This document shows positions 37,103 to 47,606 of a stretch of DNA of 64,000 nt, piece after piece. The stretch is from contig OX424563.1 in the NCBI GenBank assembly GCA_949152475.1, positions 10,699,001-10,763,000 of the forward strand, in the 5' to 3' direction. The translations under genes were made by a program, and so were the position numbers. A model generated the notes under the pieces. It was not told the DNA's origin. It made no database searches and saw only the letters and a list, made by a program, of their open reading frames with translations. Each line of letters opens with the position of its first letter. Within the stretch, counting starts at the first letter, position 1. Source of the stretch: Terebella lapidaria (lineage: Eukaryota; Annelida; Polychaeta; Terebellida; Terebellidae).

Positions 37103-37692
37103 GTAAGCTACGGACGGTAGAGATAACCCTCTCACTTGACTTCAGACTTGGCAGCAGCTATACTCGGATTTTTCTAACTCGTTTACAGTTTTTCGCTAAT
37201 ATTTTTGTGATGCTAAACGCTATCGGTCTCTAACTTGGCATACTTCACATGGAAGTCAAACGGGAACTTTCTACCAAATTTCAGACAGCTATCGCGAAAA
37301 TTGAAAAAGTTGGCAATCTACCTCAATGTTAAATTTAGCTCTATTATTTATTTTCTGGGCCCGCACACAATTTTGTGCATTTGCTCGGTTTTGTAGCGGA
37401 GCAATGTTTCAAAATCAACATGTTTGTGTAGAATACACTCCAATGTATCTTCTGGTTCAAATTAACAAGAATATTTCGAATCCTGATGGGTGTAAACAGG
37501 ACCAATTCCTCGAATATGCTCAGATTCTCGAGATCCCGTTTTGGGCTGAAATTTAATATTGAGGTAGATTGCCAACTTTTTCAATTTTCGCGTTAGCTGT
37601 CTGAAATTTGGTAGAAAGTTGCCGTTTGACTCCCAGGTGAAGTATGCCAAGTTATAGACCGATTGCGTTTAGCATCACAAAAATATTAGCGA

Positions 37693-38197
37693 TGTTGTGC
37701 CATGCGGTTTTACGATATGGCCGAACGGTGGGCCGCAAAGCACACCAAGTTCAAGGGAAAAATACACAAAGGTAACTCACGCTTGTCAGTCGCCGTGCAG
37801 TTTCCCTCACACACACACAGCGTTGTCAGGTTAGCAGTAGCAGGCAGCTAGTAGACTCGAGTCTGTCCGCACGTGGAACTCCAGTCGTCTCACGTCCGTA
37901 GCCGAAGTCTGCCCGTGGATTTCTCTGTAGTATCTGCCCGTGATGAATAGACGCCCCGAACATTTATTGCAAGATGACCACTCCTATCTTGACCGGCGTG
38001 TTCACCGACGTGGAGACAAGTCACACAGGCCGGTTCACTGAGGCGTGAACAAGTCACTCGGGGATCTTCGTTATAGCCGAACCCGGCCGAATCAAGGTTC
38101 GTCAGTTTCCGGACTACTCCGTGATGACTGGTTGTACTTCTTGACTACACACCGACATCATAAATAATAGACATTTTTACGATCAAAATCTACAACA
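37693..38197 (-). repeat. Gypsy 3' LTR (left in window)
   Basis: 505 bp, TGTTGTGCCATG...ATCTACAACA as written on plus. Carries a minus-strand AATAAA near 37972-37977. Confidence 0.95.
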
Positions 38198-38215
38198 CAC
38201 TTCCCCTTTTTGAAG
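38198..38215 (-). other. Gypsy polypurine tract
   Basis: Minus strand reads CTTCAAAAAGGGGAAGTG immediately before the 3' LTR, the expected plus-strand primer. Confidence 0.8.
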
Positions 38216-38593
38216 AAACCCCCTTGATATTAAACATGTTGAAAGGATTTATTTGGTGATTTGATAAAAATAGTGTGATATGTATATTAAAACCAGCTTT
38301 TACGATGAACTTCACACAGAAGGGCTACGGGTTGTATACAACAACCTGTAGAGCCTTCTCATACACACTAACACACTCACAGCCACACAAGTAAACACAC
38401 AACTAAGATCAGCATTCCGGAAGCCTACCGCGAACACTAAACAACTGAAGCCACAATTTGGGAAGATTAATTATCCAACCGGAAAAACCTTAACTTGGAA
38501 TACACTTAAAACTACCCAAAACCCAACTCCACTTAACAGCGCATGTAAACCGGGTCGTATACTACGTCCTAATTCACATGCTTCCCAACCCGA

Positions 38594-40093
38594 CTAATAA
38601 TCTAACCGATAAAACTGGCTAGCTGCCCGGCGAGTCCGACAAACTACCAACGACAACGGGAGGTGCTTGATCCGGGCTACCTCAGTGGCAAATGGTTTCA
38701 GGCTCCAGGGACCAGTGGCCAGCAGTGGGGCATCACTTTCAAGTATGAGGCGATCAAGCGCACACTGCTGAACCACAGCTGCTGTGTCGGGGTGACTGAA
38801 GACCTTGGAACCGACCCCGATAAACAATTTGAAGGTCCGGGACCACTTATGGAAAAGCACGAGGGAACCACAGAAACAGTGAATATAAACAGGATATCCC
38901 TGGGGCAAAACATCTGTAGCGATACGGTACAGGTCGTCATAAGCGTCCCAAGAATCTTCCTTGTCTCGGCAGTGAAATACAACCGGGAGCACTTTGACCT
39001 TAGCAAGATCTAGAGCCTCTCTAAGATATCTTTCCTGTGCCGCCTTCTGCTCATCCGTGCGGTGCCTGGAGTAATCGATCCCGACCTCACCTATGGCTAC
39101 ACACTTAGGGTGATCAGCCAGCTGATGGAGCTCTCGAATAAGATCGGAACACGGACTAGATGCCACATGAGGGTGAACCCCAACAGAAACACTTATCTCC
39201 GGTGATTTATTCACAACTGACATTATCCCGAGACTGTGGGGAAAATTCAAACTCGCCACAAACGCAACCACGTCGAGGAAATTGGAATTCTGCCGACATA
39301 CACTCTTAGCGTGAGCCAGATCGCGATATCGGCTCGAAATCATCATCCGGTCGAGGTGACAGTGTCCGTCTATAGCAAGCAACGGGGGATCCGGGAAAAT
39401 TTTAACTTGACCCTGCCTCGAGACAGAAACGGCTAGACCGGGGTCTGGCAACAGCTGTACAAGTTCAAATAAGACATGCCAGTTCGTGAGCGATGATAAT
39501 TTGTTGGGAGGGCTGATCTGATACAGCGGAATAACATCCTGGCCGGTTCGCATGTCAAAAAGTGCTGCCATATCCAAATCAACAGACGAGAACTGATAAT
39601 TTTTTGGCGTAACGGGGAAATGAACCTGTGAATATTCCAACAACCCCTCATGACCTCCCTGAATACCCAGCTGACCTTCAAGAAATTCAAAGAATCCAAA
39701 CAAAAGCTTTAACCATAACTCGACATGAAGATCGCTAAAGTAGCCGTCGACAGGGTTATCGTCATGGCGATTGGATCCTGCTCCGTGTTTCATCCGGTCG
39801 AAACTCATGCTTCCTTCGCTGGTTTCACAAATAAAACAGGACCTATCGGGGAGCACATACCAGGGCAAATGCTTCTGTAGCGCATGTCTTTTAATAGACG
39901 TTCCCGCTGACTGGGTGCACAAAGGACAAGTTTTCTTCTTGTTTTTCGTTTTCTTGGAAGCCCCCTCCCCCTTCCTCTTCGAAGACTCCACCTCAGCCTC
40001 CTCCTCTTCCACGACCTGCAAAGGTTTCACCTCTTCCCCCTCTACCTCCTCTTCGTAATCAGGGACAAAATTTGCTTCGTCTTGGGAATCCAT
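38594..40093 (-). CDS. Gypsy third ORF: zinc fingers plus TatD-type nuclease
   Basis: First ATG at 40093 (MDSQDEANFVPDYEEE); 499 residues. Residues 1-40 are acidic; a basic KKTKNKKK cluster follows near 47-54 (possible nuclear signal). Two C2H2-like motifs come next: C56-x2-C59-x10-H70-x4-H75 and C86-x2-C89-x13-H103-x6-H110. From about residue 240 a TatD-family metal-dependent hydrolase: AIDGHCHLDRM (H244, H246), VGVHPHV, CVAIGEVGIDYSRH (E336), PVVFHCRD (H374), PVYIHCFCGS (H405), LILESDAPLL (D454). All six ligand positions of TatD enzymes are present, so nuclease activity on DNA or RNA is plausible. Residues 110-235 are unassigned. The ORF lies 241 bp below pol in the same orientation, with a splice acceptor 8 bp before the ATG. 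The closest animal family is TATDN2-like. Confidence 0.9.
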   Translation of the reverse strand: MDSQDEANFVPDYEEEVEGEEVKPLQVVEEEEAEVESSKRKGEGASKKTKNKKKTCPLCTQSAGTSIKRHALQKHLPWYVLPDRSCFICETSEGSMSFDRMKHGAGSNRHDDNPVDGYFSDLHVELWLKLLFGFFEFLEGQLGIQGGHEGLLEYSQVHFPVTPKNYQFSSVDLDMAALFDMRTGQDVIPLYQISPPNKLSSLTNWHVLFELVQLLPDPGLAVSVSRQGQVKIFPDPPLLAIDGHCHLDRMMISSRYRDLAHAKSVCRQNSNFLDVVAFVASLNFPHSLGIMSVVNKSPEISVSVGVHPHVASSPCSDLIRELHQLADHPKCVAIGEVGIDYSRHRTDEQKAAQERYLREALDLAKVKVLPVVFHCRDKEDSWDAYDDLYRIATDVLPQGYPVYIHCFCGSLVLFHKWSRTFKLFIGVGSKVFSHPDTAAVVQQCALDRLILESDAPLLATGPWSLKPFATEVARIKHLPLSLVVCRTRRAASQFYRLDY

Positions 40094-40114
40094 ACTAAGA
40101 TCTGTAATAAGCAA

Positions 40115-40333
40115 ATATTAACACCCCAAAGAAACCATGAAACAAACAAATCTTTTCCTAACTTAACGCCACCACCGAAGAGAGAGAAATATCATATATA
40201 CAAGGAACATGTCAGACAATATACCACTGTCTGAGAATCCTACCTTATTCAGTTATATACAAATTCCAAATAACACATCAGTGTGAACTGTCGGACAATA
40301 TACCACTGTCTGAAAGCTCAATTCTACATACAA
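40115..40333 (-). promoter_or_regulatory. pol-ORF3 spacer with palindromic repeats and splice acceptor
   Basis: Two near-identical 23-bp imperfect palindromes (TCAGACAATATACCAC...TCTGA) lie at 40212-40234 and 40291-40313. In element sense, TTTGCTTATTACAG ends at 40102 just below the spacer, a good 3' splice site for a subgenomic mRNA. A third palindrome copy is inside pol at 41964-41986. Confidence 0.5.
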
Positions 40334-43300
40334 CTAGGGCACATAGTCGCTCAAATAGGCAGGTTTTTTAACATTCCTTCCTACCCTGGTCTGCACACTA
40401 AATTCAGGAATACTGTCATCAGTACTATCATAATCACCTTCATCCTCTTGATCGAGATTTCCAAGTCCATATGGGATAGTCTCATTTAAATCCCCGGAAT
40501 TTGCTAATCCCTCGGAATTTGCTAATCCCTCGGAATCCGACATAACCAAAGCCGTGATGTTGTCCACAACTGCTTCGGATTCCGGAACATCAATAGCAAC
40601 ATCTTGTTCTAAAAGACTATGCCTTTTCCTACGTATCCACAAAGGAATATCCCGATCAGCACAAAGTTTAAGGTTGTCGTGGTGAAGAATGAAATTTCGG
40701 CGCCTGTCCTCAATTCGATATAATACAGGCGAGACGACCTTGGTCACTAGGAAGGGACCTACATAAATTGGCTTCAATTTAGAGCTTTCCCCAGTTTTAT
40801 GACTTAGGTCCAGCCTATAGACTAAATCACCCTTTTCATATTTCTTCTGATTTACTTGGCCCTCATGATACTTTTTCTGTCTTTCCTGGTTCCCTAGCAA
40901 ATGCTTCCTCGCCACGTCATGTGCTTTAGTCAGATTTTGTAACAGACCCTTCAGATAAACACCAACATCACCACCTTCTAGATTCACATTTGAAATACCC
41001 AACATCTCAGCTGGAAGTGACACTTCCCTACCCAGCATCAAAAAGTTTGGGGTATAACCAGTGTTTCGGTTAACCATACTTCTCATAGCCATACCCAACA
41101 GTGGCAAATATTTGTCCCAATCCTGCTGCTTGCCATCTAGGTAACACCTAATGGAGGACAAAATAACCCTGTTGTAAACCTCGACTTGGCCATTAGAGCA
41201 TGGACGATAAGGGGTGGTTCTGGTTTTAGTAATTTCAAGTATGCGACAAAGGTTCTGGAACAAACTTCCTTCGAAATTTCTGCCTTGATCTGAATGAATG
41301 AACACAGGAATTCCCAGACGAGAAAAGAAATTATCTACCAAAGTTTGAGCTACGACTTCCGCAGTCTGGTCCTGCACGGCATAACATTCAATCCACTTGG
41401 TAAATTGATCTACCACTACTAATATGTACTTATTCCCACGATCACTAACCACAAACGGACCTAGCATGTCTATATGCACTCTTTCCATAGGAACCCCTGC
41501 ACAAAAGGAACCTAAACTGGCCCGCGGTTTGCGAGTTGCTTTTTTGTTCTGATTACACTTGGAACAAGTTTTAACATATAGATCACAGTCAACTCTCATT
41601 TTATACCAGTAGAAATTTTCACGAAGTCGTTTCAAGGTCTTATTTTGTCCAAAATGACCTGCCGTCTTTGCATCATGCACAAGGAATAAGATCGGATCTC
41701 TTAAAGATAAGGGAACCACTAACTTCAGCCTAGTGGAATTATCACTACCCTCTACCCAATGGTAATAAAGTACACCGTCTCGTAATTCAAGTTGGTCCTT
41801 GTGTAGCCACAGAAATTTAGTCGCAACACCATGAGGGAATAAATCCTCCTTTGTCGGTATTTGACTCGACGCTAACCAGGTCATAATTGGACGAATACTG
41901 GGATCTGACTTTTGAGCATCACTGATTTCTTCTGGCGAGTACCCATGTGTGAGCACCTCATCTTCGGACAGTATACTACCGTCTGAAAAGTCAGAAACTC
42001 CTACATTACGCACTGCCAAAGGAACAACGTCATCAACCTCGATCTCAAAACGTTTCCATTGAGTATGCACTCTAGTACAGAAACTACAACCGCCACATGG
42101 AAGATCACTAAGACTTTCCCCTGCCCGATAGCAGTCACAATAGTCTATCGGATCGTGCCTCCTAGTGGGAGCATCCGCGTTACAATGTCTCTTTCCAGAA
42201 CGATGTATGATAAACATATCAAACTGGCTAAGCTCCTCAAGCCAGCGTGCGAGCTGTCCCTCTGGTTGTCGAAAACGAAGTAACCAAACCAAACTATGAT
42301 GATCGGTCCTAACACAGAATCTACGGCCTAACAAATAATGTCTATACTGACGAGTGAAAACAATTATAGCTAACAATTCTTTCCTCGTGGTACAGTACTT
42401 TCTTTGAGCCGATGACAAAACTTTACTTCCGAAGGACACTGGCTTTTCCACACCATCCTGTACTTGACTCAACACAGCACCTACAGCAATATTTGAAGCA
42501 TCAGTATCCAGAATGAATAAATCTGAAGAATTAGGGAAAGTTAAGGTAGGACATTCAGCTATCTTCATTTTGAGTAAATCAAAAGCTTGCTGGTGTTCGA
42601 GATCCCATCTAAACCTTGCTTTTGGACCTGTTAATCCATATAGACAGGCTGAAATTTCTGCAAAACCTTCCAGAAATTCACGATTATAGTTCATGAACCC
42701 TAAATACGACTCTACTTCCTTTCTACAGGTAGGTTCTGACCAATTCAAAACTGCATCAACCTTTTCATGCGTCATAGTTATTCCATCCTTACTCAGATGC
42801 TTCCCCAAGAAATTTACCTCATGTTGGAACAACACACACTTTTTGGGTTTCAGACGAAGGTTGTATTCACGGAATCGTAAAAGAACGGTTCTCAAATTCT
42901 CAAGAGCTTTCGAAAAGGTGTCACCCAGTACAATAACATCATCCAAATATGCTAGAGCTTCCTGCCACTGAAGCCCGTGCAGCACAAAATTCATGGCTCT
43001 TTGAAAAGTTGCTGGTGCGTTACATAACCCAAATCCCATGCGAACATGTTCAAACAACCCATATCTAGTGATGAATGCGGTTTTGTGCCTATCCTTGGGA
43101 TCAATACTAATCTGCCAATATCCAGCAGCTAAATCCAATGTTGAGAAAAATTCAACACCTCCAAGTGAATCTAAGCACTGCTCAATCAAAGGCAATGGGT
43201 AGGTATCCTTTATAGTCTTGGTGTTTAGACCGCGGTAATCTATACAATACCTAACTGACCCATCTTTCTTTCTCACCAAGACAGGCGCTGACGCCCACTC

Positions 43301-44585
43301 AGATGCTGAGGGTTGTATTACACCTATCTCTAACATTTTATCCAAGTGCGCTTTCTCCTCTTTTTCAAAACCTATGGGAGTCCTACGCATACGTTCCTTA
43401 ACAGGTTTTTCTGGTCCTGTGTCTATTTTGTGTTGTATGACCTCAAAATGACCCAAGTCAAGATCACTTTTTGCAAAAACATCAGCAAACTCAATCAGGA
43501 AACTTTTCAATTCACTTCTCTGCTGTTCATTCAAATTAATTGAACTCCGGTCAAACAGATTAACCATGTGCGCCGGAAGTTCCTGCACTACAATCTCCCT
43601 AACAACTATTGATTCAATTTGGTGATCGTCAACACTGAAGTCCAAGTCTTGAGAACCGGGGGGTGATACTACCTCCTGATTAACCAGACTTTTTCTCAAG
43701 CATGACTCTCGCCCCTCCAAAGCATACCCTTTACCTAAACTAGTGTCCACACAAGACCCAGGCATTTGAGAGGCGGATTGCGATACTGCACTCTGCTTTT
43801 CACACGCCCAGCTCCTGCCTGACTGTATACTAGGAGCGTCCAGCATTTCACTGACCGGCATGGCATTACCAACAAGACAGCCTCGCTTCAGCGTCCGATA
43901 ACCTAAGCTACAATTTATGACTCGGATATGTACTTCAGAACCCTGAAGGAGAACTCTAGGGATCAGAATCCCCGGTTGACTAAGAACAGGTTCCACTATG
44001 TGTGATCCATTACCTAGCAAACTATCTATTTTGGCCTTTACCACTTTCATGCTATTAGGTGGTATGACAGTTCGCTTGGACAATAGAACTGGCTTTAAAA
44101 TAATTTGACCAGCCATGCTGTTCTTCTGGATTGCTGGAACAACTTCTCCCTGTACTGCCAAGGTATTATTCCCCATGTTTATTGAGCAGTTATGAGCCTT
44201 CAGGAAATCAGAACCTAGCAGCAAATCTTCAGAAATGTTTGCCGTTATCATAGGCCAATTAAATTTCTGATTGCCCACTTCTAATTTCACACTACTAAGC
44301 TTATATCCCTTGGTCTTACCACCAAAAGCTCCTGTCATGCCTATTTCTTCTTTACTCTTTGTATCGAGAGACTTCGTTTTTAGGAATTTTTCATTGATTA
44401 TGGTTGCCTCAGCTGCAGTGTCTATCACAGCATTAATTTTCTGGCCTTCAACTTTCACTGGAATGACTAAGGTCCAACCCCAGTGTTCATTTATTTCACC
44501 ACTGCTAACGTTATGGACATTGCGGCCCTCAACACCCTTCGGAGCTGAACTTTGGGCCGAAAACCCAGCTCCTAAGCTTTTAACG
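40334..44585 (-). CDS. Gypsy pol: protease, RT, RNase H, integrase
   Basis: The frame is -1 relative to gag and open from just above the gag stop (about 44585), so pol is probably made by frameshifting. Residue numbers count from the KVEGQKINA stretch at about 44458. Protease DTAAEATI (Asp13); RT with RYCIDYRGLN (404), LDLAAGYWQI (441) and the catalytic YLDD (504-507); RNase H DTDAS (651) and RTDHHSL (718); integrase zinc-binding H928, H935, C965, C968 and catalytic D997 (VHIDMLGPF), D1057 (HSDQGRNFEG) and E1093 (SNGQVEVYN). A GPFLVTKV-type linker follows, then an acidic tail with duplicated EGLANSEGLANS and no chromodomain. The residues checked are all intact. Confidence 0.96.
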
Positions 44586-46761
44586 GACTATGAGGGGTGT
44601 CTGACTTCCTAGCTGGCGATGGACTACGAGATGTAGGACAATTTCTCGATATGTGACCTAGCTCATGGCACTTAAAACACTCAAAGTCTTGATGTGTTTT
44701 CCCAGACTGCTGTTTTTCCTCCATGACCCCCTTTTCACTACGTTTCGGGCACTCGCGGCTAAAATGGCCCTTATTCCCACAAGTGTAACATGTAACATTT
44801 GCTCGGGATCCTGGCGATGGAGATCTAGGACGGCTATCAATTTTTTCTGCTAGTGCCTTGGTGAGTTTCATCAAATCTTCTAGCACTCGGCCACTAACTT
44901 GAACAGAATCCTTCGTTGTACCTACATTCCTCACTGCAGGACCTTCAACCTCCTCAAATGACACCTGTCTACTTGACAAACTAGTCTTATAGCCCAAAGA
45001 ACGCATGTTAAACATGGAACGCTTTGCATGTTGTAAAGCTTTCTCAACTGTTCGAGGTTCTTTCTCGAAAACTTTTTCAGCTATATGTTTATCAGCTAAA
45101 CCCCGAATGAACACATCGACTGCTACCCCTTGTAGTGTACCACGAGCTGCACCAGGAAACCCTTCCTGACCTAGCTGGAGAACTCTATCCGCAAAATCCT
45201 CTAAAGGCTCATCTACTGTCTGTTTAGCACAGTACATTTCCTTCCTAACCGTTGCTGGTGGATCTCTCGCACCATAACGCTTTTTCAGATCAGCAATAAG
45301 GTCACGATAATTATGACGGACTCTCGTGGGTAGACTTTCAACAAAGTCGATAGCTTTATCCCTCAAACATGTTTTTAGCTTTTCCAATTTGGCATTATCT
45401 GTCCACCTGTAGTTATGGCTGAACTGTTTAAACTGGAAGTAGAACGACTTCCAACTAGCTTTGTCACCACTGAAAGTTGGCATTTTCGGCAAAACCGAAT
45501 CACCCTTACGATGGCGTGTACCATGCTCCCTGTCACTAACCCACTCCTCATCTGACGACGTATTTGGCCCACTATCATAACTTGACTGAGAACTTTCCTC
45601 ACGACGGCGAGCCCTCGCCCTCCTTGGAACATCATCCCTCTGCACTCTAACAGGACTCCTAGCCCGCTCCGCCGGCCTACTTCGCCCCCGTGGTTGACCT
45701 ACTCTCCGTTCCCTTCTTTCTCCACCAGACTCTCGATACGTTTCCTCAACCCGATCTGATTCATGAACCCCACCCAGAGGTGTTTGAACAGGGCGTACCC
45801 CCTCCCGCGGGTTCCAAGTCTGTTGTACCACAACTCGAGGGTACAAGTTGCCATCTGCCGGTTGTACTGCTGGATTGTTCATAGAAACTTGGTGGGCATC
45901 TAACTGAGACCCGAAACTTTTAAGTCTCTCTGGAGCAACAACTGGGATAGGATTTGGTCTTTCCCATTCCCCACAATACTGTCCAGAACGGTACGTTCCT
46001 CCTGCCGGATAAGATGAATCATCCACCCTCCCCCTTTCTAATGAGCGCTGCTCAACTCCTACTACATTTGAGAGAGTATGCCTGGTGATAGGATTACTAG
46101 ATTCAGAGACATCTGAGTTTTTACCTCCATAAACCCCACCATCAGGAAATGCTTTACTTACAACTTCATTTTGCCATTTCATGAACTCCTGATTCCTAGT
46201 GCGGGCTCTATCCTCCCATACCTGTGGGTGCCTCAACTTTAAAGTTTGAGCTTGTTTAGAATGAGTCTGCACTACATCCTCCTGTTCATTTTTACATGCA
46301 GTTAAGGGTGTAAACTCTTGTGTCAGATATTCACTACTTCTACGATCTTGCTGAGGCTTTATAAGGTTTAATTCATTCGTACGCTCTTGTTCAGATTTTA
46401 CGAAGTTTAGTTCGCTCCTCATTTCTTTTTGATAAGCCTTCATTTCCTTTTGATCAGTAGTCACGTTAAGAAGCTTTTCCTCAAACATTTCCATCATATT
46501 CAGAATTCTGTCTAATTTCCTATCCGTGTCACTAACAGGATACATACATGTAGTACTTTTTTCTGAAGACAGTGGTTTTATGACACCATTGTCAATCAGA
46601 TCTTGAAAGAAACGCTCACTCAACCCAGTAGCCTCAGCTAAGTTATTCAGGGTTACATCATCTTGTTGCAAATCCACTATAGCCCGTGCTCGAGCTTCAC
46701 CTATCTGTGGAATTTCCTTTAGTTCAATAACTGAAGCCGTCTCTAAATCGATAGGATTCAT
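44572..46761 (-). CDS. Gypsy gag with N-terminal helix-hairpin-helix-like motif
   Basis: 729 residues from the ATG at 46761. Residues 9-30 (SVIELKEIPQIGEARARAIV) match the helix-hairpin-helix pattern (E-L-x-x-I-P-x-I-G-x-x-x-A-x-x-I), a non-sequence-specific DNA-binding fold, unusual at the start of a Gag. A Glu/Lys-rich coiled-coil-like stretch spans about 85-145. The capsid-like core is near 430-610 (FSGDKASWKSFYFQFKQF; IADLKKRYGARDPP). Two CCHC knuckles: CYTCGNKGHFSREC (658-671) and CFKCHELGHISRNC (695-708). The ORF ends HSPLKA. Confidence 0.94.
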   Translation of the reverse strand: MNPIDLETASVIELKEIPQIGEARARAIVDLQQDDVTLNNLAEATGLSERFFQDLIDNGVIKPLSSEKSTTCMYPVSDTDRKLDRILNMMEMFEEKLLNVTTDQKEMKAYQKEMRSELNFVKSEQERTNELNLIKPQQDRRSSEYLTQEFTPLTACKNEQEDVVQTHSKQAQTLKLRHPQVWEDRARTRNQEFMKWQNEVVSKAFPDGGVYGGKNSDVSESSNPITRHTLSNVVGVEQRSLERGRVDDSSYPAGGTYRSGQYCGEWERPNPIPVVAPERLKSFGSQLDAHQVSMNNPAVQPADGNLYPRVVVQQTWNPREGVRPVQTPLGGVHESDRVEETYRESGGERRERRVGQPRGRSRPAERARSPVRVQRDDVPRRARARRREESSQSSYDSGPNTSSDEEWVSDREHGTRHRKGDSVLPKMPTFSGDKASWKSFYFQFKQFSHNYRWTDNAKLEKLKTCLRDKAIDFVESLPTRVRHNYRDLIADLKKRYGARDPPATVRKEMYCAKQTVDEPLEDFADRVLQLGQEGFPGAARGTLQGVAVDVFIRGLADKHIAEKVFEKEPRTVEKALQHAKRSMFNMRSLGYKTSLSSRQVSFEEVEGPAVRNVGTTKDSVQVSGRVLEDLMKLTKALAEKIDSRPRSPSPGSRANVTCYTCGNKGHFSRECPKRSEKGVMEEKQQSGKTHQDFECFKCHELGHISRNCPTSRSPSPARKSDTPHSPLKA

Positions 46762-47606
46762 CTTGAAATATTCTTGCTAATCCAAAAAAAAAAAAAAAAA
46801 ATAGTAAAAATCAGCGTGCAAAGAGAAAGGATAGACCTAAATGAGTTCTATACACAGGTTGTATACAACACCCTATGTACTTAACCCATAGAACTTAATT
46901 ACACTATATAAAGAAAGGTGCCAAAACTACTCAGATCATAATTTACTCCACTACACGATCACACATGAATTTTTTATTTTATGAGGGAACATAGCAATAA
47001 AACCATTTACTAGCTAGACAAGATATTTTCCAAAATTTCAGTTTTTTAAACTACAAATTTTTTATCACAGACTTATTTCAAAGCCAAATGAATTTGATTA
47101 CAATAAATAGTTTCTTGAATAACCACAAAGTCTGACAAAAAGAATCAGGTATACACAGAAACTCTTGAATCTATTCAATGTAAAATCAGTTTTGGGGCGT
47201 GAACTACACTTTCCGACAGTAACTTACTAGCTAAAGAGTTACATACACGCTAGCTTTACAATTATACGGACTGAAGAAAAAATTGCTTTGTTTGTTTTTC
47301 CAAAACTTCAAAGTAAATTGCAATATCTGGTCGTTTGACAGGTCCGAGTTCCGGAAATATTCCGAAATTAATGCACTAGAACAGCTGTCATAATCCGAAT
47401 GCTCAACTATCCGAATTTTAGGAGAACTGTCAACTTGCAAATAAACCTCAAACGAACAAAATTTTGCCTGAAAAATCACCTAAACTGACAAACTAGACTG
47501 CCGCTACAATCTACAACCAATTCCCTTGAAGAAATAAATTTCTGTCTACCAACCAAGCGCTTACGGTCAGTTCAAATTTGTTTGTGTCTGCACTTCTGAC
47601 ACCATT
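46762..47606 (-). other. Gypsy 5' leader and primer-binding site
   Basis: 845 bp between the 5' LTR and gag. Next to the LTR, after AA, the minus strand reads TGGTGTCAGAAGTG, close to the complement of a tRNA-Leu 3' end, the likely primer site. An A run (plus 46784-46801) lies just before the gag start. No long ORF. Confidence 0.75.

Noticed and set aside
36135..37650. A small conserved protein family suggested by similar peptides (FSPNFRNVSEKMKKL, FLPNFRQLTRKLKKL)
   Set aside because: These are the arms of foldback elements A and D read in opposite directions; similarity is at DNA level and includes inverted copies.
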